Shown here: piece after piece, positions 20,491 to 30,979 of the stretch
Layout: the number at the start of each line of letters is the position of its first letter
How positions within the stretch are numbered: position 1 is the first letter of the stretch
Assembly: GCA_033558025.1 (NCBI GenBank)
Contig: JAUCEF010000005.1
Location: 124,001 to 188,000, forward strand
Reading direction: 5' to 3'
Length of the DNA stretch: 64,000 nucleotides
Source: Phytophthora sp. 'mugwort'
Lineage: Eukaryota; Oomycota; Peronosporomycetes; Peronosporales; Peronosporaceae
The notes under the pieces: generated by a model
The model's input: the letters and a program-made list of their open reading frames with translations, nothing else
Told to the model about the DNA's origin: nothing
Databases searched by the model: none
Made by a program: the position numbers and the translations under genes

Positions 20491-21945
20491 CGCATTATGA
20501 AACCGACTCTGGATACAACGTTTGATCCTGCACAAACAAACAAAACATCACGATTTTCTGGTATTTAAGCATACAGAGACCATTCCGATAATCTAGCACT
20601 TGCTCCCGCGCAATCCAAAGCTCGGGACAGCGTCATGCTTTTGGTTTTCGTTGTTTACAATGGACCTCAATCTGTGAGCCTCGTGGTCCAGACGCTTGAG
20701 CTCGTCAAACAAGCTCATTCTACCTGTCCTGTTCCGCCGGTGTCATGCCCGGTAGTAAACTCGCTTTGCCGACCACAGCCACATCCCACGTAGCCGCAAG
20801 ATCATCGCCCACAAGAATTTATCTCATGTCGTGCTCAACCTTCGACACGCAGATCCTGCTGAACCAGGTGCCCACTACGTTTTCCTCATATCATGTTTGC
20901 GCCACAATGTATTTGAGAACGATGCGTCCCTAGTGCACAATGAAGAGTACTTTGGCGGCCACCCGATCAATATTGACGAGACGATGGTGTTCTCAACGCT
21001 CCGCCACCGTGCAGGATTAAAGCAAAGACGATTAACACAATGACAATATTGTGTATGAAGATCAACCATCAGATTAAAAGTCCGGTGCTCTACCAGCTGA
21101 GCTATACAGCATAAGAGAATGCAAGCATTACTCGTACCACCTGCGTTTTCCATCTTCACAGCCCCGAACGGTTACATACGTGGGATTTTCTGAATAGGTG
21201 GTAAGGTGGCCTTCTACAGTATTTGGTGTTTATGTTTTGTTTTCTATAGAAGCCTGATATGTAGTTAGACGCGAGACAATGTCCTGTGTCTGCCTCGGGG
21301 TGCTAGCAATACTTGCTGCTTGCTTCGGCACCGTGTTTCGGATGTTAAGGGATTTTTTGAATAGAAAACTAACCAAGTGCGAAGGACGATTTATTTTGCT
21401 GACGCAGCAGACGCCTCGTCACGAGATTTTCTTCCAGCCAGCTCTATAAATGTAATTCGCAGTTTCTTAATCTCAACAGTTAACTTGTTTCAGACGTCCA
21501 CTTCCTCACCAGTGCATGGTGGAGTAGCACCACCATGCATGCTTTTGAGTCGCGTGAGGATGCAGGATGCGCATGTTTAGTTATTTACCGCCTGATGAAG
21601 GGGTTGCTGTCTATATTTTCTGACTGGATGGATCAAAAGGTCTTACTTCGTTACAGGTTAGCTTCATCTCTTTTCCGCCGGCAATAGCTCCTCGCTCTCA
21701 CGCTCTGCTGTTCTCTTTTTACGCTTTTGCATAGCGAGGCAACTGTCATTCATTTCTGGATGATGTCATAGTGCCTCTGTCACCGTAATTTTCGTCAGCA
21801 AATGGTCAGGCGGAAGTCAAATTTATGGTTAAAAGTTTCGATTAACTATGCTGCCGGTATTGCTGTGTTACTGGAGGGGATTTAATAATTCAGACGCATC
21901 ATATCATCACTGCCTACTGCCTTGCCTTTTGTTTTCTCACGCGTT
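20491..21945. other. Interval with a tRNA relic and no recognised gene
   Basis: A frame near 20790-21040 (HVVLNLRHADPAEPGAHYVF) is open for about 80 codons but is not recognisable and lacks a convincing start. A hairpin of 9-bp arms (GCATGGTGG / CCACCATGC) lies near 21515-21540. The 3' flank of the gene ending at 21946 has no clear features. Confidence 0.35.
21062..21110 (-). tRNA. tRNA-Lys(UUU)-like relic lacking the T arm
   Basis: On the minus strand 21110-21062 reads GCTGTATAGCTCAGCTGGTA, then GAGCACCGGA and CTTTTAATC. It has a good D arm (GCTC..GAGC with the AGCTGGTA loop, box A) and an anticodon loop CTTTTAA giving UUU. The stem CCGGA/TCTGA has mismatches. After TGATGGT the T arm and 3' acceptor strand are replaced by unrelated sequence. 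It is a truncated tRNA gene, a tRNA-derived SINE head, or an organelle tRNA fragment like the nearby NUMT. Confidence 0.5.
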
Positions 21946-24198
21946 TTAACCACTGCTTTTATAGAATAACTCCTTCATCACGTTACGGGTTTCGTCATCT
22001 CCTCGCACAAAGCAGAGCAAAATATCCTGCTGATCTCTCTTCAATAAATCCATTGCTTCTTGTTCGTTCAACAACTTGTCAGACAATTCCCGTAGCTTCG
22101 TCAGCTCTGTGACAGAATGCGGCAACATTTTCGCCAGCTGAACTTGATCGTTAAACTGCGTGTCCAGCTTTTCCAGTTCTTTGTACTTGTCCTCAAGTCG
22201 CAAAGATGTCGTTACCAGTTTATCATGTTTTGCCTTGCTCCTGTGCAATGCAGATGAATCTTTTTCTACGAGCGACAACAGTGTCGTCTCCTTACCCCTC
22301 CAACTGTAGGCTACTAAATCCACTAACGCCACAGACCGCTTCCGTTTCTCCTCGTTTAAAAGCACGAGAAGCTCCTTAACCTGCTTTTGACTCTCGCTAG
22401 CCTGAGATCCATCAACGTCTTTAATCCCTCTCACGTATACACGCGAATCATCGATTGCAGTCTCGTTCACTGTAATTTGGTTATTCAGACGGCAGTAAGC
22501 ACTCGCCAGTCGTCTCATCACTAAAATTTCTTTCGAAGTCTGCGAGACTTCAACGTCGCCTATTATCTTCTTCTCATCTGCTTCACGGCCATCACAATTC
22601 GTTTGGTCAGGATTTTGATCCTTTTCCGCTTCGTATTTTGCATCATCACTCGATCCAGCACACCACTTTCCACGGCACATTGCCTCACCACTCAACAGAG
22701 AACCCCGTGAATGGACGTCAACAGCAGAACGGCGAGTAAGAGCTTCACTCCTACGAAAATTCACTTGTCTTTCAAGCTCATGCACGCGATTGAGGAGCGA
22801 AGTTGCCCAAGTTGAAATCGAATCAGGCAACGACGTATTAATCTCTTGTTCGTCACACTTAGAGCTGAAAAAGGTTCATCGCCACTGCCAGGACGAGAAG
22901 CTAAATCGCTTGGTTGGCTCGAAAACTTCTCCCGGATTTCTGCAACTAAATCTCCGTCAGACTGTCCTCGCAGCGTTCGCATTGATGGTTGTCGTGACTG
23001 TGACAGAGACTGGATCAAACCGTTAGCGCTGGTCGCTTGTATCTCGACTTCACAATCTGGGTGAAGTGACCGTGTTCTAGTTGCTGCTTCCTGCTTGGCG
23101 TCAACGTTTAGGGCATTAGAGGGCTCCAAATCGCGATCACTTCGTGAAAACTCGTACAAGTTGGCTGCATTCTCAACACGAGTTGATTGGGGTGGGCGTG
23201 AGTGCTCCTGTAGTGACGATCGTAGTTTAGCATCTTGGGAATGATCCTTAACATGACCTGCAGCATGAGATGGATCCATGCAGGCCAAAGTATTTCGTGT
23301 CATCATCCTTGGTTCAATCCTCGATGACATCGCCATTACTTTGTCCAAAGCGAACTGGAAACGGAATCCACGCTCTTTTATCGGCTGAGAACTTAGAGAC
23401 CCAATCGTTTCGTGGTGCTTGTAAACCCAACAACGAAATTCCTTTTCGTTGTCTTGCATCATTTCTCCAGGATACAACGACACCGGTATTCCCCGTAGTT
23501 TCTGCATGAGTTTGTAACGAGTGCGATTCTTTCTGCGATCCATGATTTCCTGCAAAAAAGCTTCGGGAATGACCACGCGCTTTGCCAGCAATTCTTTTCG
23601 GCTTCTTGAAGGTAAAACAGAAACAGATTGACACCCTAACAAACCCAATTCATCGTAAGACGAAGGCTGGTGTGAAATTTTTCCAGTAGGATCACGGATT
23701 TCACTCGCGTTTTGACTCGAGATATTTTTTATGTGGTTCTTCAGTTGCCCTGGCATTTCCACCCGTACTGACGCTTAAAGGTTCCTCGTACCGTGTTCTT
23801 TTTATCGTAGTTTTTTAAGAGTTGTCTGCACTATGTGGCATGCTCCTCTTTTTCTTGCTCATAATTATTGAAGATGGGGTAACTGGTCCTGCTCTGTGAT
23901 ACGCAAATGAGAACCAAAAGTTTCGCTCCCGACTTGGACTATGATGCAACGCAACCAAATGTTGATGCCTTTGTGCCAGCCACTGCTCAAATTTGTGTGT
24001 ATACTGCTCCAGGGTCTCGCCGGGGTGTAAAGGCACTGGAATGTCCTTGGACGGCTTGATTTCTGAAGTGTCTTTGTTTCGACGAGCGTCTAGTTCACGA
24101 CGGAAATGCTGAACAGTAGTCACTCGCTTGGCTAAGAGTTGACGGCCATGTTCATCGATCGTCAGCGGAAGACGAGGGGATTCTAAGACCTGATCCAT
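21946..24198 (-). CDS. Unrecognised protein with two tandem ~85-residue modules and a coiled tail
   Basis: Reading down the minus strand from ATG 24198, three frames (24198-23815, 23762-22761, 22830-21946) make one protein of about 750 residues. A module occurs twice: GRQLLAKRVTTVQHFRREL ... KDIPVPLHPGETL ... ERNFWFSFA, and later RKELLAKRVVIPEAFLQEI ... LRGIPVSLYPGEM ... ERGFRFQFA. A Ser-rich linker follows, then a helical coiled region (NNQITVNETAIDD and onward). The first join could be a weak 64-nt intron (23831-23768, GTGCAG..CAG) linking the frames in phase. The second join is a one-base shift: adding one T to a run of five (22868-22872) restores the frame. It may therefore be nearly intact or newly broken. 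No known family was recognised. A decayed relative lies inverted at 17306-19880. Confidence 0.6.
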
Positions 24199-24377
24199 TG
24201 TTGCGTTGTGGCCTTGAAGACGTTAGCATAATTGTTTTGATGGAATCGACTTTATCCCAAAACTACATGTAAAAACAAATCTCAAAAACACATTTTGTTG
24301 TTTTTTACCGAATCGATTGTTTTTTTTTTTACCTATATCGATCTTGAAGAGTCGCAGAGTAGAGTTCACTTGTTGTG

Positions 24378-27300
24378 ATGGCGTCTCGTCGCTACCTGAT
24401 GCCGCCGTCCGCGTCGCAACGCACAGCGACTTCGTCAGGGGATTTATCATGGGAGAGTTTCCAGAAGCTCTTTGTATCGGTGGCAGACCCGCAGACTGAG
24501 AGCAATCATGCAAGACACTTGGCACTTACAAAAAATATTCTTTACGAGAGCGAGGCCGGGTAAAAAAGTGGCGTATATTTGCTATTTTGCATAATGGGAT
24601 CTGATACTGCCGATATTTTCAATTTTCCCCAAACAGGTGGAAGGTGGCGGAGTTGCCACTTGTCAGTGAAATGCTCCAGTTACTACACAACAAAGTGCTG
24701 GACGGGGTGCCACAGTTCACCGAGCAGCTTGTTCTTGCCATCAGGAAATGTTGCAAGGTGAGGAAAGTTGTATTAATAATGTTTTGGCTGGCAGCTGTGC
24801 TTAACATTTGTGTTTTATTCGTTTCTGGTGCAGCCATTTGTTCGGCAAAAGTCTAACGAGGAGATCACAAACCCGAATCTATTTCATGAGTTACTACCCA
24901 CGCTTGGAGAGCTGTTGTCGTTCAACGATATTGACGTGCAAGTCGCAGCAGCAGAGGCGCTGAGGATATTTGCTACTGGCGCATGTATGTAGCTACCCGG
25001 TCGTCAAAGATTAAGGTTCTAGTTGGAGATACTCACTTCTTCATGTAGGTTTGGCTCGTCCTGCGTTAAAATCGAGAAGCAACAATGCAAAGACGAAATC
25101 GGACGATCTAAGGTTGACACCGCGTAGTTTCAGTCAGAACCTTTTGGAAGAAACTGGGACAGTCGAGGCGATAGTAGCCGTTATGCATGACCTCTTTCCC
25201 GACGGTGAACTGGGAGAAGAAGGGCAGGAAGTTTCTGAATCAGCCGAGGGAGATCCTGGAATGGATGAAGATCGTTTGAGTACAGAAGTGCAATACTCCA
25301 GAAGGCAACAGGACGAAGAACTTGTGAGCGTGGACACAGAGGAAACGACCTTCGAGGAAGTCAAGCAGGGTAACAATGTGCCACAGTCAGTGAAGAAGCC
25401 TGCGTCAGCTCCGCCATATGGGCAAAAATGCGACAAAAAGGTACTGGGAGGCACAACGAAACCATCGTCAGCACCTAGCATGGTCCACCACGGTGACTCG
25501 CATAGTATCGAAGGTGGAAAGATAGATGCCATTCACGCAGAGGGATATAACGCTGCTACTGTTAGCCAAGATGGTACATCTGAACAAGATGAAGAAAGTG
25601 TCAAGAAGCTTGATTCAGCACAAGAAAATCAACTACCGAGCCATCCAGACAATACCGAGGAGGGGAAATCTGTACCGGTGAATGGTAACGCGCTGCCTAT
25701 TCATCTGAGGCTGTCTGCACTGCTCTTTCCACTGATTGATCTGCTATATGAATTATCGACCTCCCAGCGCTGTGCAGAGGTTCTCATTGTGACTGGCGCG
25801 CTCCACTACGTCGTGTTTCTTCTTGAAACCATCACGAATCCACAGGACGAACTCTTGCCTCTTTGTCTTGAAATTTTATGGAATGTGCTGGAGTTGAGTC
25901 ACGAAAAACTATCGTCTATTGTCAAGATTAGTTCACGGAACGAGCTACTCGAAGTGTTCCGGTTTCGAAATGCGACGTTCTTCTTGGGGAACGAATTCAC
26001 GTTCCAAACGCTCCTTCATGTGCTGGAGCTTCTTCTTGCTCACGGCTATCGGCAACAAGACAAGGAAATGCGCAACGAATGTTTGGTAATCCTACACTTG
26101 CTCGCCAAGAGGCGACGATCGCTCGACTTCTTTTACTCGACAGGGTTGACAGCGTGTCTACTTTCCTATGCGACCTCAGCGGAACTCTCCCATGCCAAAG
26201 GCTCTGGTAATTCGCCAAGACAGGATAAATCTTCGGCCATAGCGTCAGCTATCACGGCTAAGAGTCAGTATTACGCAACAAACAGTGGCGAAGACTTCGA
26301 GTTTAAGCAAATGCTCTGGTTTCTTATAGCCGAGATATCCTTCGATCACCAAGCGAATCTGAGCGAGCTGGTTCAATTCAGGTTTGTAGAGGTCTGGCTT
26401 TCGTACGCAATTGCGAGTCATGGCGGTGTCTACCAGCACGATTTCGCTGCACCTGTCCGCCCGTCAGTTCACAATTATTCGTCCCCACAGCTTGAACTTC
26501 TGCAATGGACGGCATTTAGTCTTCTTAATCACGTCGCTCCATTCGTAGTCGACCATTTTTACGAGATTGGTGGACATGTCAAGCTTTTGGAGTTTCTTCA
26601 GCTTAATATGGGGACGGAGGATGTACTGGCCTCAGCGTGGCTCCTAATGCTGCAAGTATCTCCATCCATTCCGTTCTTCCAAGCCGAATTGGGCAAGCTT
26701 GGTGCTATCGAGACTGCCATGGAAATCTTCGAGGCACCGCCGTCGCGTCATACGTTTGCAATTCGTCGGAATGCAGTTCTTGTGTGTGCTAGTATGTGTC
26801 GCAACGACGAGGGGTCAAGTCGTAAACGTTTCCGCCATGCCAATGGTATTCACGCACTTATTCGACACCTCGAGTTTGATCCATCGCACTCAGTTCTTGA
26901 AGAGAATATTCTTGTTGGAATTATCGACGCCGTGCGTTCTTGCGTAATTGGAGATTTCGAGAGCGAAACGGCTTTTATCAACGACGACGGCGTACCAAAA
27001 TTGCTTTCAATCATTGAAGCCGCACCTAAAGCACTAAAGCATCAGGCATTGGCAGCACTTGCTGAAATTTGTGTCAATCCAGCAGCGATTCCGTCATATC
27101 AAATGTGGCGCTGTGACCGACCTGGTAAGAAGAACAATGCTAGCGCGAATGAAGTACTGCTTTGCATCTACGCAGACGAAGAAGCTGCTCAGAAGCGCAC
27201 AAACGAGGACTCGATTAACAATTGCAGAGCACCTTCACAGCCAACAAACGACGTGGTAGCGTCAACTAATGTCCCTCATAGCGCTTTCCAATCGGTCACC

Positions 27301-28110
27301 AACTGCACAAGTCCATTCATTATCACGCCAGAAGTCCGTACCCCCATCGAAGCTCCCCCGTCGCCACCAAGTAGACCTGAATCACCAGCTTTTGCACGAC
27401 TAAAAGACGCCCTCAAAGCAGCGCAGGGATACGCACACGAAAACCAGTCAACGCGTTCAATTCTGCAGTTGGAAAGCCATCAAACTCATCCGAAAGTCAA
27501 TCTAAAGGCCAAGATCTACTCGGTCCTGGCCAACATTTCTTTCGCTTGTGAGACTGAGAGCCTCACTCCACAAGACCAAGTGATACTGGAGATCGCGAAA
27601 GAGTATCCAACGTTCAAGCTCGGCGAGATGTGGCAAAACGTCGAGCGTGCGCTTCATGCTGAGGGCGTGCGTCCAATCTATGCGGATGCGCTTTACATCC
27701 GCAAGAACATTGAGCATGCGTACAATATCTCCGTGTGTACGAAGCTGGCACAGCAAGAAGTATTTGCACACTGTCGTCAGCAAAAAAGCGAGCACGAGAA
27801 CGCTTTTTTGGAGCAAATTCTGCGCCAGAAACGCCAGGAAGCTCAAGCAGAAGAGTTCCATCTCGCCAACCGCCGGCAGAATTCTACCATGCAGCTCCAT
27901 CTGGACGCGAAAAAGACCCGCTTGAAGTTTATGCGTCGCCAAGATCCACCTGCATTTGCTGCGTATGAGAGCGAGGGACGCTGTCTGATCCGTGACCCTC
28001 CACCTGAATACGTAGATAAGCAAGAGGGTCTACGAGCGCTACAGCAGCACGAAGCGGAGCTGCGCGGTCGACTCTGCACCATCACAAAACCTCGCAAGTA
28101 TACGATTTAG
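24378..28110 (+). CDS. Large armadillo/HEAT-like repeat protein
   Basis: Four exons give 1,171 residues: 24378-24559, 24637-24757, 24834-24984 and 25049-28110. The introns (GTAAAA..ACAG, GTGAGG..GCAG, GTATGT..GTAG) keep frame exactly. The first 150 residues and the region from about 365 to 880 are leucine-rich helical repeats of armadillo type (for example LLPTLGELLSFNDIDVQVAA and ALKHQALAALAEICVNPAA). Between them lies an acidic, low-complexity region (about 200-365). The C-terminal 130 residues form a charged coiled segment with many Gln, Glu and Arg, ending CTITKPRKYTI. Such proteins are protein-binding scaffolds. No specific partner can be named, although the coiled tail is reminiscent of ciliary armadillo proteins. 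It ends 55 bp from the convergent REX1-B-like gene. The long final exon is fully open. Confidence 0.85.
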
Positions 28111-28165
28111 TCTTAGTCGGAAGAATTAGCTCTCCAAATGCACGGTATCAAGGCGCTCTGTTGAC

Positions 28166-29010
28166 TTAGTCGTCGTCCAGATCGGCACTTTCAGCGCGCA
28201 GATCCACTAAAATGTCGTTAATGTGGACCACGCAGTCGGTATGTTTGCTGTTGAGCGTCTCTACTGACTGCTCCAAGAACCCAATGGTGGACTCGTCAGG
28301 CTCCGTCCGGTTCGACGCATCACGAAGTCGCATCTTCTCGACCAGCACAGCAGACGTCTAGGCAACAAATACCCAATAAAAATCACGAGCCCAATTATTC
28401 GCCCACTACAAGCAGATAATATCGAATGACCCACCAGCAAAAGTTTTTCCTTCTCTTCGAGCTGAACCTTGCGGAGAAGCTGCGCAATCTTCACTTGCTG
28501 CTTCTCGTCTCGTAGTAGCTTCTCCACCTGGTTGATCCGCTCACTCACAGCTGAAAAGCGCGCCGTGATCCCAGAACCTGTAGTGATAAAAAAGTGGTAT
28601 CATGATAAGGTACCCATACCCAAAACTGTACTAAGTAGTTGCATCACGGTTGGACTCACAGAATGCAGGGAACTGCTCGGTCTTCTCGTGCACTTGGAAA
28701 CCCCTATCCGCCAACGTACACATCGTGAGTTTCAAGTGTAAAATTTTAAGATTGCGGAATTGTGTGCTGCGACGCACTGCCGGAACTGTGCGTAAATATG
28801 AACGCGCGTCTCCTGCAGCTGCTGGAAAGTCTGCACGAGCGCTCGGGCGCTCAGTTGCTTCAGGTCCTCGGGCTCCTCCGAGTCGGGCGTTTCCTTGCTC
28901 GCTAAGACGTTCACGCCCTGCGGCTTCTCCGCGTGCTGCTCGTCCTCGCATTGCTCGTGGGCGTGTGCGGGGCGCGTGGCCAGCAACGAGAAACACTCCT
29001 GGAACTCCAT
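28166..29010 (-). CDS. REX1-B-like domain protein
   Basis: Four exons (29010-28778, 28703-28660, 28577-28435, 28357-28166) join in phase to 203 residues. From about residue 60 the helical pattern ALVQTFQQLQETRVHIYAQF, then EKTEQFPAFCSGITARFSAV, and RKVQLEEKEKLLLTSAVLV fits the REX1-B family (Pfam DNA repair REX1-B; animal C19orf60/REX1BD). In Chlamydomonas REX1 proteins take part in DNA repair; the biochemical role is unknown. The N-terminus is acidic and the C-terminus ends in ESADLDDD. Introns are short (74, 82 and 77 nt) with standard ends. The assignment rests on the helical signature and length, typical of the family (150-200 residues). A generic coiled-coil protein is the alternative. 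Confidence 0.7.
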
Positions 29011-29141
29011 GTCCTGAACTCCTCCAAGAATGGCCAGCTGTTTAGATACACTTGGATGTTATATGTCTTAAAATGGCTACATGTACGAGGAAATAATGTA
29101 CGCACGATCGTAAAGTGTACGATGATATTTATTCAAGTCGC

Positions 29142-30664
29142 CTAGCACGCCTCGCCTAGCGATCCGTCCTTTGGGATGAGCCAGCAGTGATCCAGCTTCG
29201 CTCCACCTCTCACTGTATCTCCTTTCTTCGAGGCAAAGACCCAGTCTTCGTCGAATGTCACGAATTGCAGCTTCATCTGGTCGGCAGCGAACGAAAGCTC
29301 GAAAATGCCGTAAGGAGCATTCGCACCGCGCCAAATTGACTTGATGTCAGTAGCGTACGGAGGCGGTTCTCCAATACTTTCACTCTGAATGCCGCCACCA
29401 GCTCCATTGGTCACGAAATGGGTGTTGAAAGACCCAAACTCGTGACTTTCGGCGTGGGTGTGACCATTGATGAAGAGATGGATGCCGCCCTTCTTTAAAA
29501 TACTGTTCACCTCCGCCATCATCGTCGGATCCATGTGGAAATGAGGCGAGTAGTGAGTGTTCACAATTTTCCACGTCGCGGTGGAGGTGGCAGCATCTCG
29601 TTCTAATTGCTTCAACGAGTCGGCTTGCCATGCCTCGATCTGTGCCATGCAGGCGTCGAACATGTCAGTGTCTCCTCCTGCGCACAAATCATCACCTCGC
29701 ACCACATTTGAGCAGCTCTGACTGCCTCCATACTTCATTTTGTAGCCATAACACTGGCAACAAGTTTGCTGAGCGCCATGAGAAGCTGCAGCATTCGTGT
29801 CGATGTTGAAGACATCGACAGTCACACTCGAGTCCGAGTCTTGTAGTGTCTCGACATAGTAGCGATCAGGCATCTGCCAGCGATCATTGTTCGGACTCAC
29901 GTACTTGCTCTGTCTCGTAAACTTTTCATTCAATTGTTTGAGCAAATCGGTCTTTCCCGAGCACTCGACAAATTGATTGTCCCGCTTCCCACAGATGAAC
30001 ATGGAGCCCCCGAGATCGTGGTTACCAGCTACGTTAAGCCACTTAATATTGAGTAATGCAGGGTCCGAGTACATGGTCTCAAACGAGTTCAAGAAGCGAT
30101 AATTCACATCATCCGACCCCAAGCCATTCCAGTAGAAATTGTCACTGCACAAGAAAAATAACGTTAGACTTATTTTTTTTTTTCACCTGGAACTAGTTGA
30201 CATGTGAGATTGTACCCATGACCGAGGATTGCTTTGGGTTGTAGTTTCTTAGCCGACAGTGTCAACAGATGCGCGACATTAATCTGCGCCTGCTGATCTT
30301 TATAGTACTCGCTGTTCCCGATGCCAGTCTTACGATACACGTTACAGCACGATCCAAGACCAAGATCAACTCCCCAGTCCCCAATCGCCAGTGCGTACAA
30401 ATCGTAGGTCGCAGTATGAGATATTGTAGCTGCTGCAGCCTTCGAGCTTGAGCTTGAACTCGAAACGCACTCAAACCCCAAGAATGTTGTCGCTGTAGAG
30501 CTCGCGCAGATGATCGGAGTAACCAGATCGTTTCCTGCTACAGCTTCGATTTCTTCACTTAATTCAATTCGAGCTGACGGACGGAAATAGGGCGACGTCA
30601 GCGCCGGGCATGGCAGCATCAGCTGCGCTAACAACGCAGACATTGTCGCCACGACTTTCATCAT
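29142..30664 (-). CDS. Secreted purple acid phosphatase (tartrate-resistant type)
   Basis: Two exons (30664-30216 and 30144-29142) joined across a 71-nt intron give 483 residues. A hydrophobic N-terminus (MMKVVATMSALLAQLMLP, cleavage near ALTS) predicts secretion. The metallophosphoesterase motifs are in order: GDWG (about residue 95), GHGDNFYWNG across the exon junction, GNHD, NTHYSPH and NGHTHAE. These supply the ligands of the Fe/Zn or Fe/Mn dinuclear centre of type-5 acid phosphatases, which hydrolyse phosphomonoesters at acid pH. A Cys-rich insert (ASHGAQQTCCQCYGYKMKYG) lies before the catalytic His block. A phosphate-scavenging role outside the cell or in a lytic compartment is the usual interpretation. 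ATG 30664 is followed by a second ATG, and either could start. Confidence 0.92.
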
Positions 30665-30979
30665 TTCCAGACTACTAACCCACTTAAGAAATGAAAGATA
30701 CTATAGCTTGAGATCCACGGACCAGGGGTCACCTCTCGACCTTTCGGTACAGGATCCAAGATTAACGTTCATTTGACGCTACCATTTGGCTACAAGTTCC
30801 GCTACCAGTTGGCTACATTTTCTATCTTTGTCGCGCTCAGCACTGCATCACGTCCTCGATGCTGCGTCACGACGTCTTACCATGCACTATTTTAATGACC
30901 AGCGCCAATGCTCGGACAACCCAGGTATTAGTGACAGTCAGACGCTGGAACGATCGTTGCTCTCAATTGATTAACTCTA

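Noticed and set aside
15181..23815. Possible RXLR or CRN effector genes in the repeat-rich part
   Set aside because: No frame with a signal peptide followed by RXLR/EER or a LFLAK-type motif was seen. The unknown two-module family lacks a hydrophobic N-terminus.
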